From: Rhizobiaceae bacterium
GTDB taxonomy: Bacteria > Pseudomonadota > Alphaproteobacteria > Rhizobiales > Rhizobiaceae
Assembly (NCBI GenBank): GCA_017640615.1
Contig: JAEPQK010000001.1
Location: forward strand, 248,001 to 312,000
DNA: 64,000 nucleotides
Direction: 5' to 3'
The notes under the pieces were generated by a model, which worked only from the letters and a program-made list of their open reading frames with translations, was not told the DNA's origin and ran no database searches. Each line of letters opens with the position of its first letter. Position 1 is the stretch's first letter. This document shows positions 1-7,600 of this stretch, piece by piece. The position numbers and the translations under genes are program-made.

Positions 1-1
1 C

Positions 2-67
2 GAGGAAGAGGCATCGGCAATTGCGCACCGCACGGCTGAGCGGGTCTACCAGGTCAGTCTGGGCTGA
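2..67 (+). CDS. C-terminal end of an unidentified protein (5' end outside window)
   Basis: One frame is open from the first bases of the window and stops with TGA at 65-67, giving about 21 residues rich in Glu and Ala that end in VSLG. A gap of about 90 bases follows before the next gene on the same strand. The fragment is too short to assign to a family. It is listed because it is open to the window edge and ends where a preceding gene would be expected. Confidence 0.3.
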   Translation, partial: EEEASAIAHRTAERVYQVSLG

Positions 68-154
68 TATCGCATCACGATGTGAACACCGGCCGCGCTG
101 GGCGCGGCACGGCGATCTCTGCTAGGTAAGGCCTCCTGCCTGGCGGAGAAACAC

Positions 155-646
155 ATGATCACCACCGAACGTCTCTGCCTTCGACGCGCGCGAATGGATG
201 ATCTTGAAGACCTGCACCGGGTCTTCTCGCATCCCGCCGCCATGCGGTACTGGGACAGCCTGCCTTACGAAGACATCGAGCAGACCCGGCGTTTATTGAC
301 GGGCATGGTCGCGGCGTCTGAGACTGAAAGCGACGATTTTGTCGTCGAGTATCAGGAAAGAGCCATTGGCAAGGCCGGCTGCTGGCGCATGGGCGAGATC
401 GGCTTCATCCTGCATCCCGATTATTGGGGCCTGGGCCTTGCGCATGAGGCGTTGAGCGCGGTGATCCCGCATGTTTTCGGCGCGCTGCCCGTCGACTGTT
501 TGGAAGCGGATGTCGATCCGAGAAACGACGCCTCGCTCAAGCTGCTCGCGAAGCTCGGCTTTCGCGAAACCGGTCGTGCGGAGCGCACATTGCAAGTCGG
601 CGACGAGTGGTGCGACAGCGTCTATCTCGCGTTGCCGCGACCCTGA
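155..646 (+). CDS. GNAT family N-acetyltransferase (RimJ/RimL-like)
   Basis: This 163-residue protein has the layout of a RimJ/RimL-type acetyltransferase, which moves an acetyl group from acetyl-CoA to an amine on a protein or small molecule. The acetyl-CoA loop is visible as YWGLGLA near residues 90-96, and the family's C-terminal N-x-x-S helix (DPRNDAS followed by KLGF) lies at 121-136. Length is normal for a single GNAT domain. The ATG is preceded by GGAG at about 9 bases. It reads toward the decayed DMSP genes but has no clear link with them. The substrate cannot be told from sequence. Confidence 0.85.
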   Translation: MITTERLCLRRARMDDLEDLHRVFSHPAAMRYWDSLPYEDIEQTRRLLTGMVAASETESDDFVVEYQERAIGKAGCWRMGEIGFILHPDYWGLGLAHEALSAVIPHVFGALPVDCLEADVDPRNDASLKLLAKLGFRETGRAERTLQVGDEWCDSVYLALPRP

Positions 647-677
647 GGCAGGCACAGTATATCACCGAAGAGGGGGC

Positions 678-839
678 AGCTTTGCCAAGGCGATAGAATT
701 GGCGGAAAAGGTCGCGCCGCTGACGAGCCTCGCGATCTGTTGCGCAATGAGCCAGAATGAACAACACGTCGGAATGGATGCCGCCTATGCCGAAGCCTTT
801 GCCAACAATATGGCGGCTCGCGTGTGGCCCAACAGCTAG
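678..839 (+). pseudogene. Remnant of an enoyl-CoA hydratase C-terminus
   Basis: One frame reads through [19 protein letters not shown] and then [15 protein letters not shown] before a stop. The phrase of the form 'LAEK-A-PL' followed by an Ala-rich helix resembles the C-terminal part of crotonase-fold enoyl-CoA hydratases. No start or catalytic core is present, so this is a fragment. DMSP demethylation uses a crotonase (DmdD, or AcuH in some bacteria) and an acyl-CoA ligase (DmdB), and a ligase fragment and dmdA follow directly. The family assignment from such a short piece is an inference. Confidence 0.4.
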
Positions 840-854
840 TTCAGGCAGAACTGT

Positions 855-954
855 GATGCATCGCACCTTCGGGTCCCTTCCCAAAATACCCACTGGCAAG
901 ATCCAGAAGTTCCGGCTTCGCATTCGCGCCAAAGAATTGGAAAAACTGGAATGA
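855..954 (+). pseudogene. Remnant of an acyl-CoA ligase C-terminus (DmdB-like)
   Basis: The last 30 or so residues of this frame contain LPKIPTGKIQKFRLR, the classic C-terminal signature of AMP-forming acyl-CoA synthetases, including the catalytic Lys of the PTGK loop. The adenylation core is missing, so only the tail survives. Its stop codon overlaps the dmdA start in an ATGA arrangement, as expected if the ligase and the demethylase were once translated together. The likely original is the methylmercaptopropionyl-CoA ligase DmdB. The signature is seen directly; the DmdB identity is inferred from context. Confidence 0.65.
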
Positions 955-2054
955 CCTTGCTCTCCCCCTCGCGCAGGCTTCGTCGCACCGCTTTCTCTGA
1001 AGGTGTAGAAGCCGCCGGCGTCAAAGCATACACGGTCTACAATCACATGCTCCTGCCAACGGTTTTCCGGTCGGTCGAGGAAGACTACCACCATCTGAAA
1101 CAGGCGGTGCAGGTCTGGGACGTCGCTTGCGAACGCCAGGTCGAACTGCGCGGCCCTGACGCCGGACGGCTTGCGCAACTTCTGACACCCCGCGATCTTC
1201 GGGGGATGCTGCCCGGCCAGTGCTACTACGTGCCCATCGTCGACGAAACCGGCGGCATGTTGAACGACCCGGTAGCGGTAAAGCTGGCAGACGACCGCTG
1301 GTGGATATCCATTGCCGACAGTGACCTGCTCTACTGGATCAAGGGGCTTGCCCATGGCTACCGGCTGGACGTTTTGGTTGACGAGCCTGACGTGTCGCCC
1401 CTCGCCGTGCAGGGACCGCGGGCGGACGATCTTATGGCGGCGGTTTTTGGCGACAAGGTGCGCGACATCCGCTTCTTCCGGTTCGCGCCGTTCGATTTCC
1501 AGGGGCGGTCCATGGTGGTGGCCCGGTCCGGCTACTCCAAGCAAGGCGGGTTCGAGATTTACGTTGAGGGCGAGGACATGGGCATGCCACTTTGGAACGC
1601 CCTGATGGAGGCCGGTAGGTCGATGGACGTTTATGCCGGCTGCCCAAACCTGATCGAACGGATCGAGAGCGGTTTGCTATCCTACGGTAACGACATGACC
1701 GACGATAACACGCCGCATGAGTGCGGGCTCGGCCGGTTCTGCAACACCCAAACCGCGATAGGATGTATCGGACGTGATGCACTCTTGCGTGTGGCGAATG
1801 AGGGCCCGATCAAGCAGATCCGTGCGATGGAAATCGAGGGCCCGGTCGTGCCCGCCTGTGACCGCTGGTGGCCGCTGAAGGATGGGGAAAAGGCAGTTGG
1901 CCGGGTATCGTCGGCAGCCTGGTCGCCGGATTTCAAGACAAATGTCGCCATCGCCATGGTGCGCATGACCCATTGGGACGACGGCACCGAATTGACCGTC
2001 GAGACCCCAACCGGGCTGCGACCGGCCAAGGTCCGCGAGAATTTCTGGGCTTAA
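951..2054 (+). CDS. dmdA: Dimethylsulfoniopropionate demethylase DmdA
   Basis: This 367-residue protein belongs to the glycine-cleavage T-protein family of tetrahydrofolate-dependent methyltransferases. Stretches such as AYTVYNHMLLP, PRDLRGMLPGQCYYVP and CGLGRFCNTQTAIGC are those I know from DmdA of marine alphaproteobacteria, which takes a methyl group from DMSP to make methylmercaptopropionate. Length matches the family (about 370). The ATG overlaps the stop of the ligase remnant in ATGA. A generic aminomethyltransferase is the alternative, but the long matching stretches favour DmdA. It looks intact although its upstream partners are broken. It lies just outside the tRNA-linked junction. 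Confidence 0.85.
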   Translation: MTLLSPSRRLRRTAFSEGVEAAGVKAYTVYNHMLLPTVFRSVEEDYHHLKQAVQVWDVACERQVELRGPDAGRLAQLLTPRDLRGMLPGQCYYVPIVDETGGMLNDPVAVKLADDRWWISIADSDLLYWIKGLAHGYRLDVLVDEPDVSPLAVQGPRADDLMAAVFGDKVRDIRFFRFAPFDFQGRSMVVARSGYSKQGGFEIYVEGEDMGMPLWNALMEAGRSMDVYAGCPNLIERIESGLLSYGNDMTDDNTPHECGLGRFCNTQTAIGCIGRDALLRVANEGPIKQIRAMEIEGPVVPACDRWWPLKDGEKAVGRVSSAAWSPDFKTNVAIAMVRMTHWDDGTELTVETPTGLRPAKVRENFWA

Positions 2055-2302
2055 CTGCCTTTTCGCAGCGACTCTGGGGAAAACTCACGGGTTCATGACG
2101 GAGTTGCGGGGATCATTCGAGCAGCTGCATCCGGTTGGGCTGAATAGTGCTCGGAGCCTTGGTTTCCAATGGCCACTTCGACGACATCGGCCGCAGTTTG
2201 GCTAAAGATGTACCAGCAGAGGGCCGCACATCGAGGGCGACCGCTTCGGAAAGCCCAACGGCAGCCTGGGCCGAAAGCACCGGTCGCTGCAATCCCGCAA
2301 AC
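2055..2302. other. Intergenic stretch before the island junction; no gene seen
   Basis: Between dmdA and the first tRNA fragment I find only short frames without recognisable content. Together with the att sites that follow, this forms a gene-free junction of about 600 bases (2055-2649). Confidence 0.5.
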
Positions 2303-2351
2303 GCGCACCCGACAGGGCTCGAACCTGTGACCACTGCTTTCGGAGAGCAAT
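2303..2351 (-). repeat. 3'-half fragment of a tRNA-Arg(CCG)-like gene, left copy
   Basis: On the minus strand these 49 bases give the anticodon arm (loop CTCCGAA), variable region, T-arm and acceptor 3' strand of a tRNA-Arg(CCG). The D-arm and the 5' acceptor strand are absent, so it cannot be a working tRNA. It matches 39195-39243 at 45 of 49 positions in the same orientation. Such displaced 3' halves are typical of old integration events into tRNA genes. The anticodon stem remains paired in both copies despite base differences. Confidence 0.7.
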
Positions 2352-2411
2352 GCTCAGTTGCCTGCTGGACAGCGAGCCGACGGAGCAGGCCGGCCGACAG
2401 TATGAGAATAG

Positions 2412-2482
2412 GAAAGCAAAAACAGCTATTTGGATGGTGGGCGTGACAGGGATTGAACCTGTGACCCCTACGATGTCAACGT
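2412..2482 (-). repeat. Left attachment site: displaced 3' half of tRNA-Val
   Basis: These 71 bases match 44471-44541 with two mismatches, and 2430-2482 is identical over 53 bases. On the minus strand they contain the tRNA-Val 3' end from the anticodon loop to the CCA (CCA at 2437-2435). Identity stops at the anticodon loop, where the 5' half would begin. This is the usual footprint of a tyrosine integrase that uses the 3' half of a tRNA gene as attB. The intact tRNA lies at the other end of the island. Confidence 0.9.
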
Positions 2483-2609
2483 TTGGAACCGGGTTTTCCA
2501 TTGGTTCCTGGAAATTGCTCGTGTTTACCTAATTAATTGAAATTCCTAGAGATATCTTAGCCTCTGTCTAGTCGCTGATTTCCGAAGTTACCCTGGATTT
2601 TCCTCATTC

Positions 2610-2628
2610 TGCCTGCTATTTGCCTGCT
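2610..2628 (+). repeat. Tandem TGCCTGCT repeat, probable integrase arm site (left)
   Basis: Two copies of TGCCTGCT separated by ATT lie about 130 bases inside the left att site and just before the integrase start. The same 19 bases occur at 44407-44425, inside the right end. A third, single TTGCCTGCT is at 2358-2366, outside the core. Matching direct repeats on both sides of the core are what arm-type sites of a tyrosine recombinase look like. Confidence 0.55.
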
Positions 2629-2649
2629 GGAAATCAGTGGACCAGGAAA

Positions 2650-3993
2650 ATGGCGGCACTTGCAAAAGCCAAGATCGACGTTCTTGAGGCGTCGGTTAAG
2701 CCTTATGTCGTTTGGGACCGAGGGCGTGTTCCGGGCCTCGGTCTGAAGGTACTGACGACTGGCAAAAAGGTCTTCATCCTGGACGCGCGCATAGACGGAA
2801 GGAGCCGGCGCATAACGATCGGCCAGTACGGCCCGCTGACGCCCGATATGGCCCGCAAACTGGCTGTCAAGCTGCTGTCGCAAATCACTTCGGGGGTCGA
2901 CCCAACGGCTGCCAAGAGGGAGGCTCGAGCGAAACCTACAGTCGCGGAACTTTGTGATGTCTACCTTGAGGCGGCTGAGGCCGGTTTGGTTGCCACACGT
3001 TTTGGGCGGCCTAAGAAGGCGAGTACTGTCATCATAGACCGCGGCATGATCGATCGTCACATCAAGCCGCTTATTGGCAGCATCCGCGTCGACAAGCTTG
3101 GGCGCGCCGATGTCCAGCGCATGATCGACGATATCGCCTCTGGTAGGACGGCGCTGGACAAGCGGACAAAGCCTCGGGGGAGGGCTCGTGTGACGGGCGG
3201 GAAGGGAATAGCCACGCGGACGGCTGAGCTGCTGGGTGGCATATGGACATGGGCCAGCAAGCGCGGCTACGTCGAAGGCCAGAACCCGGTCTCAGGGACA
3301 GACAGATTTCGATCTGAACCGGCTCATCGTCGGCTGAGTGCTAGGGATCTCCAGCGCATCGGAGCGACGATCAGGCTCGCCGATGGAGAATGGCGGGCAT
3401 ATGAGGAGACCAGCGAAGAAGCCCGGGCGAAGGGGCGGCGGGCGCCGCGACTTCCGGCAGGACTACTTAGTCCAACTGCCATCATGCTGTTCAGATTGCT
3501 TGCGACAACGGGCCTGCGCCCTGGTGAGGCCACGCGCCTGCGATGGGAAGAGGTCGATTTCGCCTCGCGCACGATATCCCTAGGGGATAGCAAGACAGGC
3601 CGGAGTAAGCGACCGCTCGGCGCAGGCGCCATCGAAGTCTTGCGCCAGATCGAAAGAACTTCCGACGAGTGGATTTTCCCCGGCGCGCGGGGCGATGGCC
3701 CGACACAGATCAAAAAGCCGATCGTTGAGATATTCAGGCGAGCAGGCATCGACGCTAGCCCAAAGGTCTTGCGGAGCACGTTTGCGAGTGTAGCCGCCGA
3801 TCTAGGCTACTCTGACGGCACAATAGCCGAACTCTTGGGGCACGCCCGTCGCGGCGTCACCGAACGCCACTATATCCGCCGTATCGATGATGTTCTGATC
3901 GTCGCAGCGGACAGAGTATCGGGTGAAATCGTGCGGCATCTTTCAGCAGGGAAAGGACCGCAAGAGCAAATGCCAGAATTAGCTCTCCCGTAG
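2650..3993 (+). CDS. Tyrosine-type site-specific integrase
   Basis: This 447-residue protein has an N-terminal arm-binding domain of the DUF4102 type, a central SAM-like domain and a C-terminal phage-integrase catalytic domain. Catalytic boxes seen are the first Arg in TGLRPGEATRLRW, a Lys-bearing beta turn (DSKTGRSKR), KVLRSTFAS with the second Arg, LGHARRG and the nucleophilic Tyr in RHYIRR. Lys replaces the commoner His of the H-x-x-R box. I chose ATG 2650 because AGGA lies just upstream; a TTG at 2620 would read through the arm-like repeat. It sits beside the tRNA-Val att site and most likely moves this island. Confidence 0.92.
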   Translation: MAALAKAKIDVLEASVKPYVVWDRGRVPGLGLKVLTTGKKVFILDARIDGRSRRITIGQYGPLTPDMARKLAVKLLSQITSGVDPTAAKREARAKPTVAELCDVYLEAAEAGLVATRFGRPKKASTVIIDRGMIDRHIKPLIGSIRVDKLGRADVQRMIDDIASGRTALDKRTKPRGRARVTGGKGIATRTAELLGGIWTWASKRGYVEGQNPVSGTDRFRSEPAHRRLSARDLQRIGATIRLADGEWRAYEETSEEARAKGRRAPRLPAGLLSPTAIMLFRLLATTGLRPGEATRLRWEEVDFASRTISLGDSKTGRSKRPLGAGAIEVLRQIERTSDEWIFPGARGDGPTQIKKPIVEIFRRAGIDASPKVLRSTFASVAADLGYSDGTIAELLGHARRGVTERHYIRRIDDVLIVAADRVSGEIVRHLSAGKGPQEQMPELALP

Positions 3994-4229
3994 GAGAAAT
4001 AGCTGGCGCCCTTTGGGGGCCGGTTCCGGACGGTCGGTTTTGGGGACCGTTCCACGATAAGCTGACATTGTGGGTTGGCTTCATTGGGCAAAGTTTGTCT
4101 GGTCAGCTCTCGACGCAATCTCGGTCGTTCAATTGGCTTCTGCGGGTCCCGAAGACGGACCCGCGATTTGACGAATGGCATCGTTGAGCACGCTGCTAGG
4201 AACCGATCTGGATTGGTCAATTGCCGCTT
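3994..4229. other. Gap downstream of the integrase; no gene seen
   Basis: These bases lie between the integrase stop and the decayed Shedu-like fragment. Short frames occur on both strands, but none resembles a protein or has a ribosome binding site. The base composition is similar to the neighbouring decayed region. Confidence 0.4.
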
Positions 4230-4402
4230 TCGAAGTCGTCCACGATGAACTGGCCCCCGCGGACAGCTCATCGAACGTAATCACCTCAGGCGTGCGAAGG
4301 GAGCGGCGGAACAGCTCAAACGACCTGAATTTGTCCTTGTTCGCCCCGTTTGGGCTATCCAGCTCTCCAAGGTTACCGATGACCAGAAAGGAGCGGGGCT
4401 GG
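4230..4402 (-). pseudogene. Remnant of a Shedu-like (DUF4263) nuclease C-terminus
   Basis: On the minus strand one frame reads RSFLVIGNL, then DKFRSFELFRRSL and PEVITFDEL, and after a small frame change FIVDD. The order VIG...KFRSFELFR...EVITFDEL followed by a helix is the C-terminal pattern I know from DUF4263 (Shedu) proteins, a PD-(D/E)XK-type antiphage nuclease family. There is no start or catalytic core, and the frame shifts after FDEL, so the gene is dead. It directly follows the NERD remnant and may have been joined to it by deletion. Confidence 0.5.
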
Positions 4403-4404
4403 AA

Positions 4405-4672
4405 TTGATGTTGTGAGTCCGCCCCTGAGCGTCCGTTGAGGTCCATTTCCTACGATAGTCCAACGACGCCCCGCCGCCCTTCACCTCAATCGCCAACACG
4501 CCCCGATTACTTCGCCGTCAAAGGGACCGGAAACGCCTGGCCGACCTATCCAGGCGACGCCGTGCAGCACCGCATAGTCGTCACCCAACTGCGACTCCAG
4601 CGTGGCCAAGAGGCGAAGCTCCGTGTTGGAGTCGGATGTCGCCAGTTTAGAGGGTAGGAATCATTTCGCCAT
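4405..4672 (-). pseudogene. Decayed NERD-domain gene, fifth gene of the defence operon
   Basis: The start codon overlaps the ATPase stop in TGATG (stop 4674-4672, ATG 4672-4670). The frame reads M-A-K, then an in-frame TGA, then FLPSKLATSDSNTELRLL and DDYAVLHGVAWIGRPG, the N-terminal pattern of nuclease-related-domain (NERD) proteins. After FDGE several residues of the usual D-F-V-x-H-P segment are missing and the frame changes, resuming with GVLAIEVKGGG, the nuclease E-V-K core, and KWTSTDAQGR. A nonsense codon plus an indel and loss of the C-terminus make it a pseudogene. In intact relatives this domain often leads into a helicase. Confidence 0.6.
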
Positions 4673-7600
4673 CAATCGACGATCGTAAGCAGATCGTTGT
4701 ATGGAATGTATTTCTTACCTTGGAGTCCGAAATCAACATTTACATAGGTTATAATTCCCTTCCGTTCGACTGCCACTATGGTACCTGTTTCCCAAATCTT
4801 ATGTTTTATTTTCGCGCCAATTATGATGTTCAGATCAAGCGAGTTTGCATATTCGTCACGAAGGTCGCGCCAGTTGTTGTCGAACCAATATTCTTCTACT
4901 TTACTAAAGGGGTTGCTGATCGCATTCACCCGCTGTCGATCGAGATCTCGCGCGTTCTCCACCACGTAGAACCAGTATTCTTCGGGATGGTTTTCTGCCA
5001 TATTGTACTGGACGTGTGAGAGCTTGACCCCACGCTCAGTCCAGTCTGCTTCAAGACCCTTCACTTCAATAAGTCGTCGCTTGCCTTGAGGCGACGTCGA
5101 AAGAATGTCATAGCCCGGATTTCCGTGGGGTTGCTCTTCTGGAGTCCAGCCACGCTGCTCCTCGTATTTCAAAGCCGCGGCAATCGCTGCGGCATCAATG
5201 AGTTCTGACACGTTGTCGCTGGACCTTGGATATTCAGAATCATCGGGACCCCGCGCACCCGCCTTCCCAACATAGGCAAGCATTCGAGATCGACGTGTCC
5301 GACGCTCGCTGCGCGTCTCTCCCGGCCGCGTCGAGTTCGTCCTCGAAACTGCCGCTGACCGGCTACCTTCTTTCTTGGGTAGTGCATGACTTGAGGAAGC
5401 GGATGCCGCACTTCCATGTGTTTCGGATCCGAAGTCGCCTTCCGAGCCCTTGGACCTAAACTCAGCGGCTCCGGCGGTGCCTTGATCGCCGTCTGTTCCC
5501 GTTTCGAAACCCGCGCGCGTCGATCCGATGCCATCGCTCAGTCCGGTTTCCTCAGCAGATGTATCACTCAGGGGTTTGGTCGTACCGCGAGAACCAGCGG
5601 GCTCACAATGCTCATCCTCCAATACTGTTTCGTAGTCTAGCTCCCCCAACTCGTCACCGAGAGGAATATCATCGGTTTCTTCATCAGGAGGGCGAAAATC
5701 GGAACATCGAAGCGTCTGCTCGGCTTCGCCATGAGAACTCAGCAACATGACCAGCGAAGCAGTTGTGATCAGCGGCTTAACATCTGAGCCGAGGCAGTGT
5801 TTCTCCATCTGAGAGAACAAGGCGCGGAAAGCGGCCGTCCATTCGGCTGTGCTGAGTGCTATTCCCTTCACGTGCAACACTGACGCTTCGAACTCGTAGA
5901 ACGCAGACGCGTCACTTGCCCTTGATGTGACCGGGGGATCGAACTCCGTAATCTCCGCCCGGATCCTGAGGGAGTCGGTCAGGCGAACCTGAATATCTTG
6001 CAGGATTCGCTTGAGTTCCAACCGAGATGCCGTGTTCGGCGCGAGCCATAGTAGGAGATCGGCGCGGGTCTTAAGGCGATCGGTCTCGTCAGGCGCGGCT
6101 CGATTGTCTGGCTCGGCTGCCAAGCGCAAGTGCGCCACATCTGAAATTGCTGTCGTGCCCAACCGCCGGAAAAGTCGAGCAGCTGCCGTTCGGTGGACGT
6201 CGGGCTGCCGCACCAATCGTTCGTTTAGCTCATCACCGAACGGATCGGCAAGATGCTCGGAATCCAACCATATTGCGCCCCCGGGCCAGGTCGGTTCCCC
6301 GTCAACGTTGATAAGCGCGTCGTCCGATCGCAACTTCTCCAATAAACGGTCGACGCCTTCGTCGCCTCTCTCCAAAGCATCAGCCAAGTAGCCGAGACAT
6401 CTGGCGTGAATAGCAAGATCAGCTTCGGTTCGTTCGGGCTTTCTGACGATCTCGAGGATCAAGGCTGCATAGTTCTGGGCGGCAGGTTCGTCTTCAACAC
6501 CAAGACGCCGATAAAGCGCTTCACGCTGCTGCATGCGGCCATTCGCACGATGCCAGTAGCCCCCAAAGGGTGGCTTCGACCAAAATATCCGACCTGCCGG
6601 AAGATATTCTCGGAGATCGGCGTCAAAAATGAAATTCGTCCCGAGGAGTTCGTCTATGCTTTCGACATCATCCTCCCTTTCCACCCGCTCATTCAGAATG
6701 GCGTAGGTAAGGTCAGATGCTGGTAACCCAGTCTGCATACAGTGTTGCAGGTGTGCGACTACATCCCGCGTTGAGGGTTCAGAAGGCATTTCCAACAGGT
6801 TAAGGAATTCGCTGACTGCGAAACCCGACTGGCGGAGGGGAGCCAGATCGACCACCGGCACCTGGGACGCAAAACCTAATGCACGTCCTGCTCGGTACAC
6901 TTCGTCAGGCGAATAGAGACTTTCGCTATCTCTTTCCCCATCCACTTGTGCCGGCAGGAATTCAAGATGCCGGAGTTCGCCAAGTGTTTCGATTTCGGCA
7001 TCACTGAAACGGGCCCAGCGATCGATTACATGTCGGATAATGGGCGTACAGGCTTCGACGACCTCGTCCGGAGTACCATCGTTCGCGATCTCCCCGATAC
7101 GGTCGACAATATGCCGTGCGGAAACGCCCGTGGGCATGCCCAGATGCTCGAGAACGTCTCTAAATCGGGGCGCAATCGACGCGGGTATCCATGACTCGTC
7201 CACCCATCTTGTATTGTCGTCGCCCAACAGAGTTTCGAACCCGGCCGACCAGTAGTAGCAATGGTTCGGTTGGACGAACGCGCCCGAACGGGTTCTGACG
7301 AAATCCTTTTCGGCGAGAAGCTCCAGAGTGCCTTCGTCATTGAGTTGATTGCGATGCTCAACGATCTCGGTCAGGAGGGCACCATATTGTTTGCGGGATG
7401 GTGCCCCGAGAAGTATGTCCTCGAGATGTTGGTCGATGTAGTCGCGAAAGCTCAGGACGGCCACGTCCAGGACATTGAGGCAGAAGGTTTCCATTCCCGG
7501 AGGAAAGAGGCGAGCATCGACAAACTCGAAATGCCCTATCGGATCATGGAACCCACCAGGTAGCTGCCCCTTGGATGGACTCACAAATCCATTTGCCGTC

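Noticed and set aside
2303..2482. tRNA-Arg and tRNA-Val sequences at the left junction as working tRNAs
   Set aside because: Both lack the 5' acceptor strand and the D-arm. They are displaced 3' halves.
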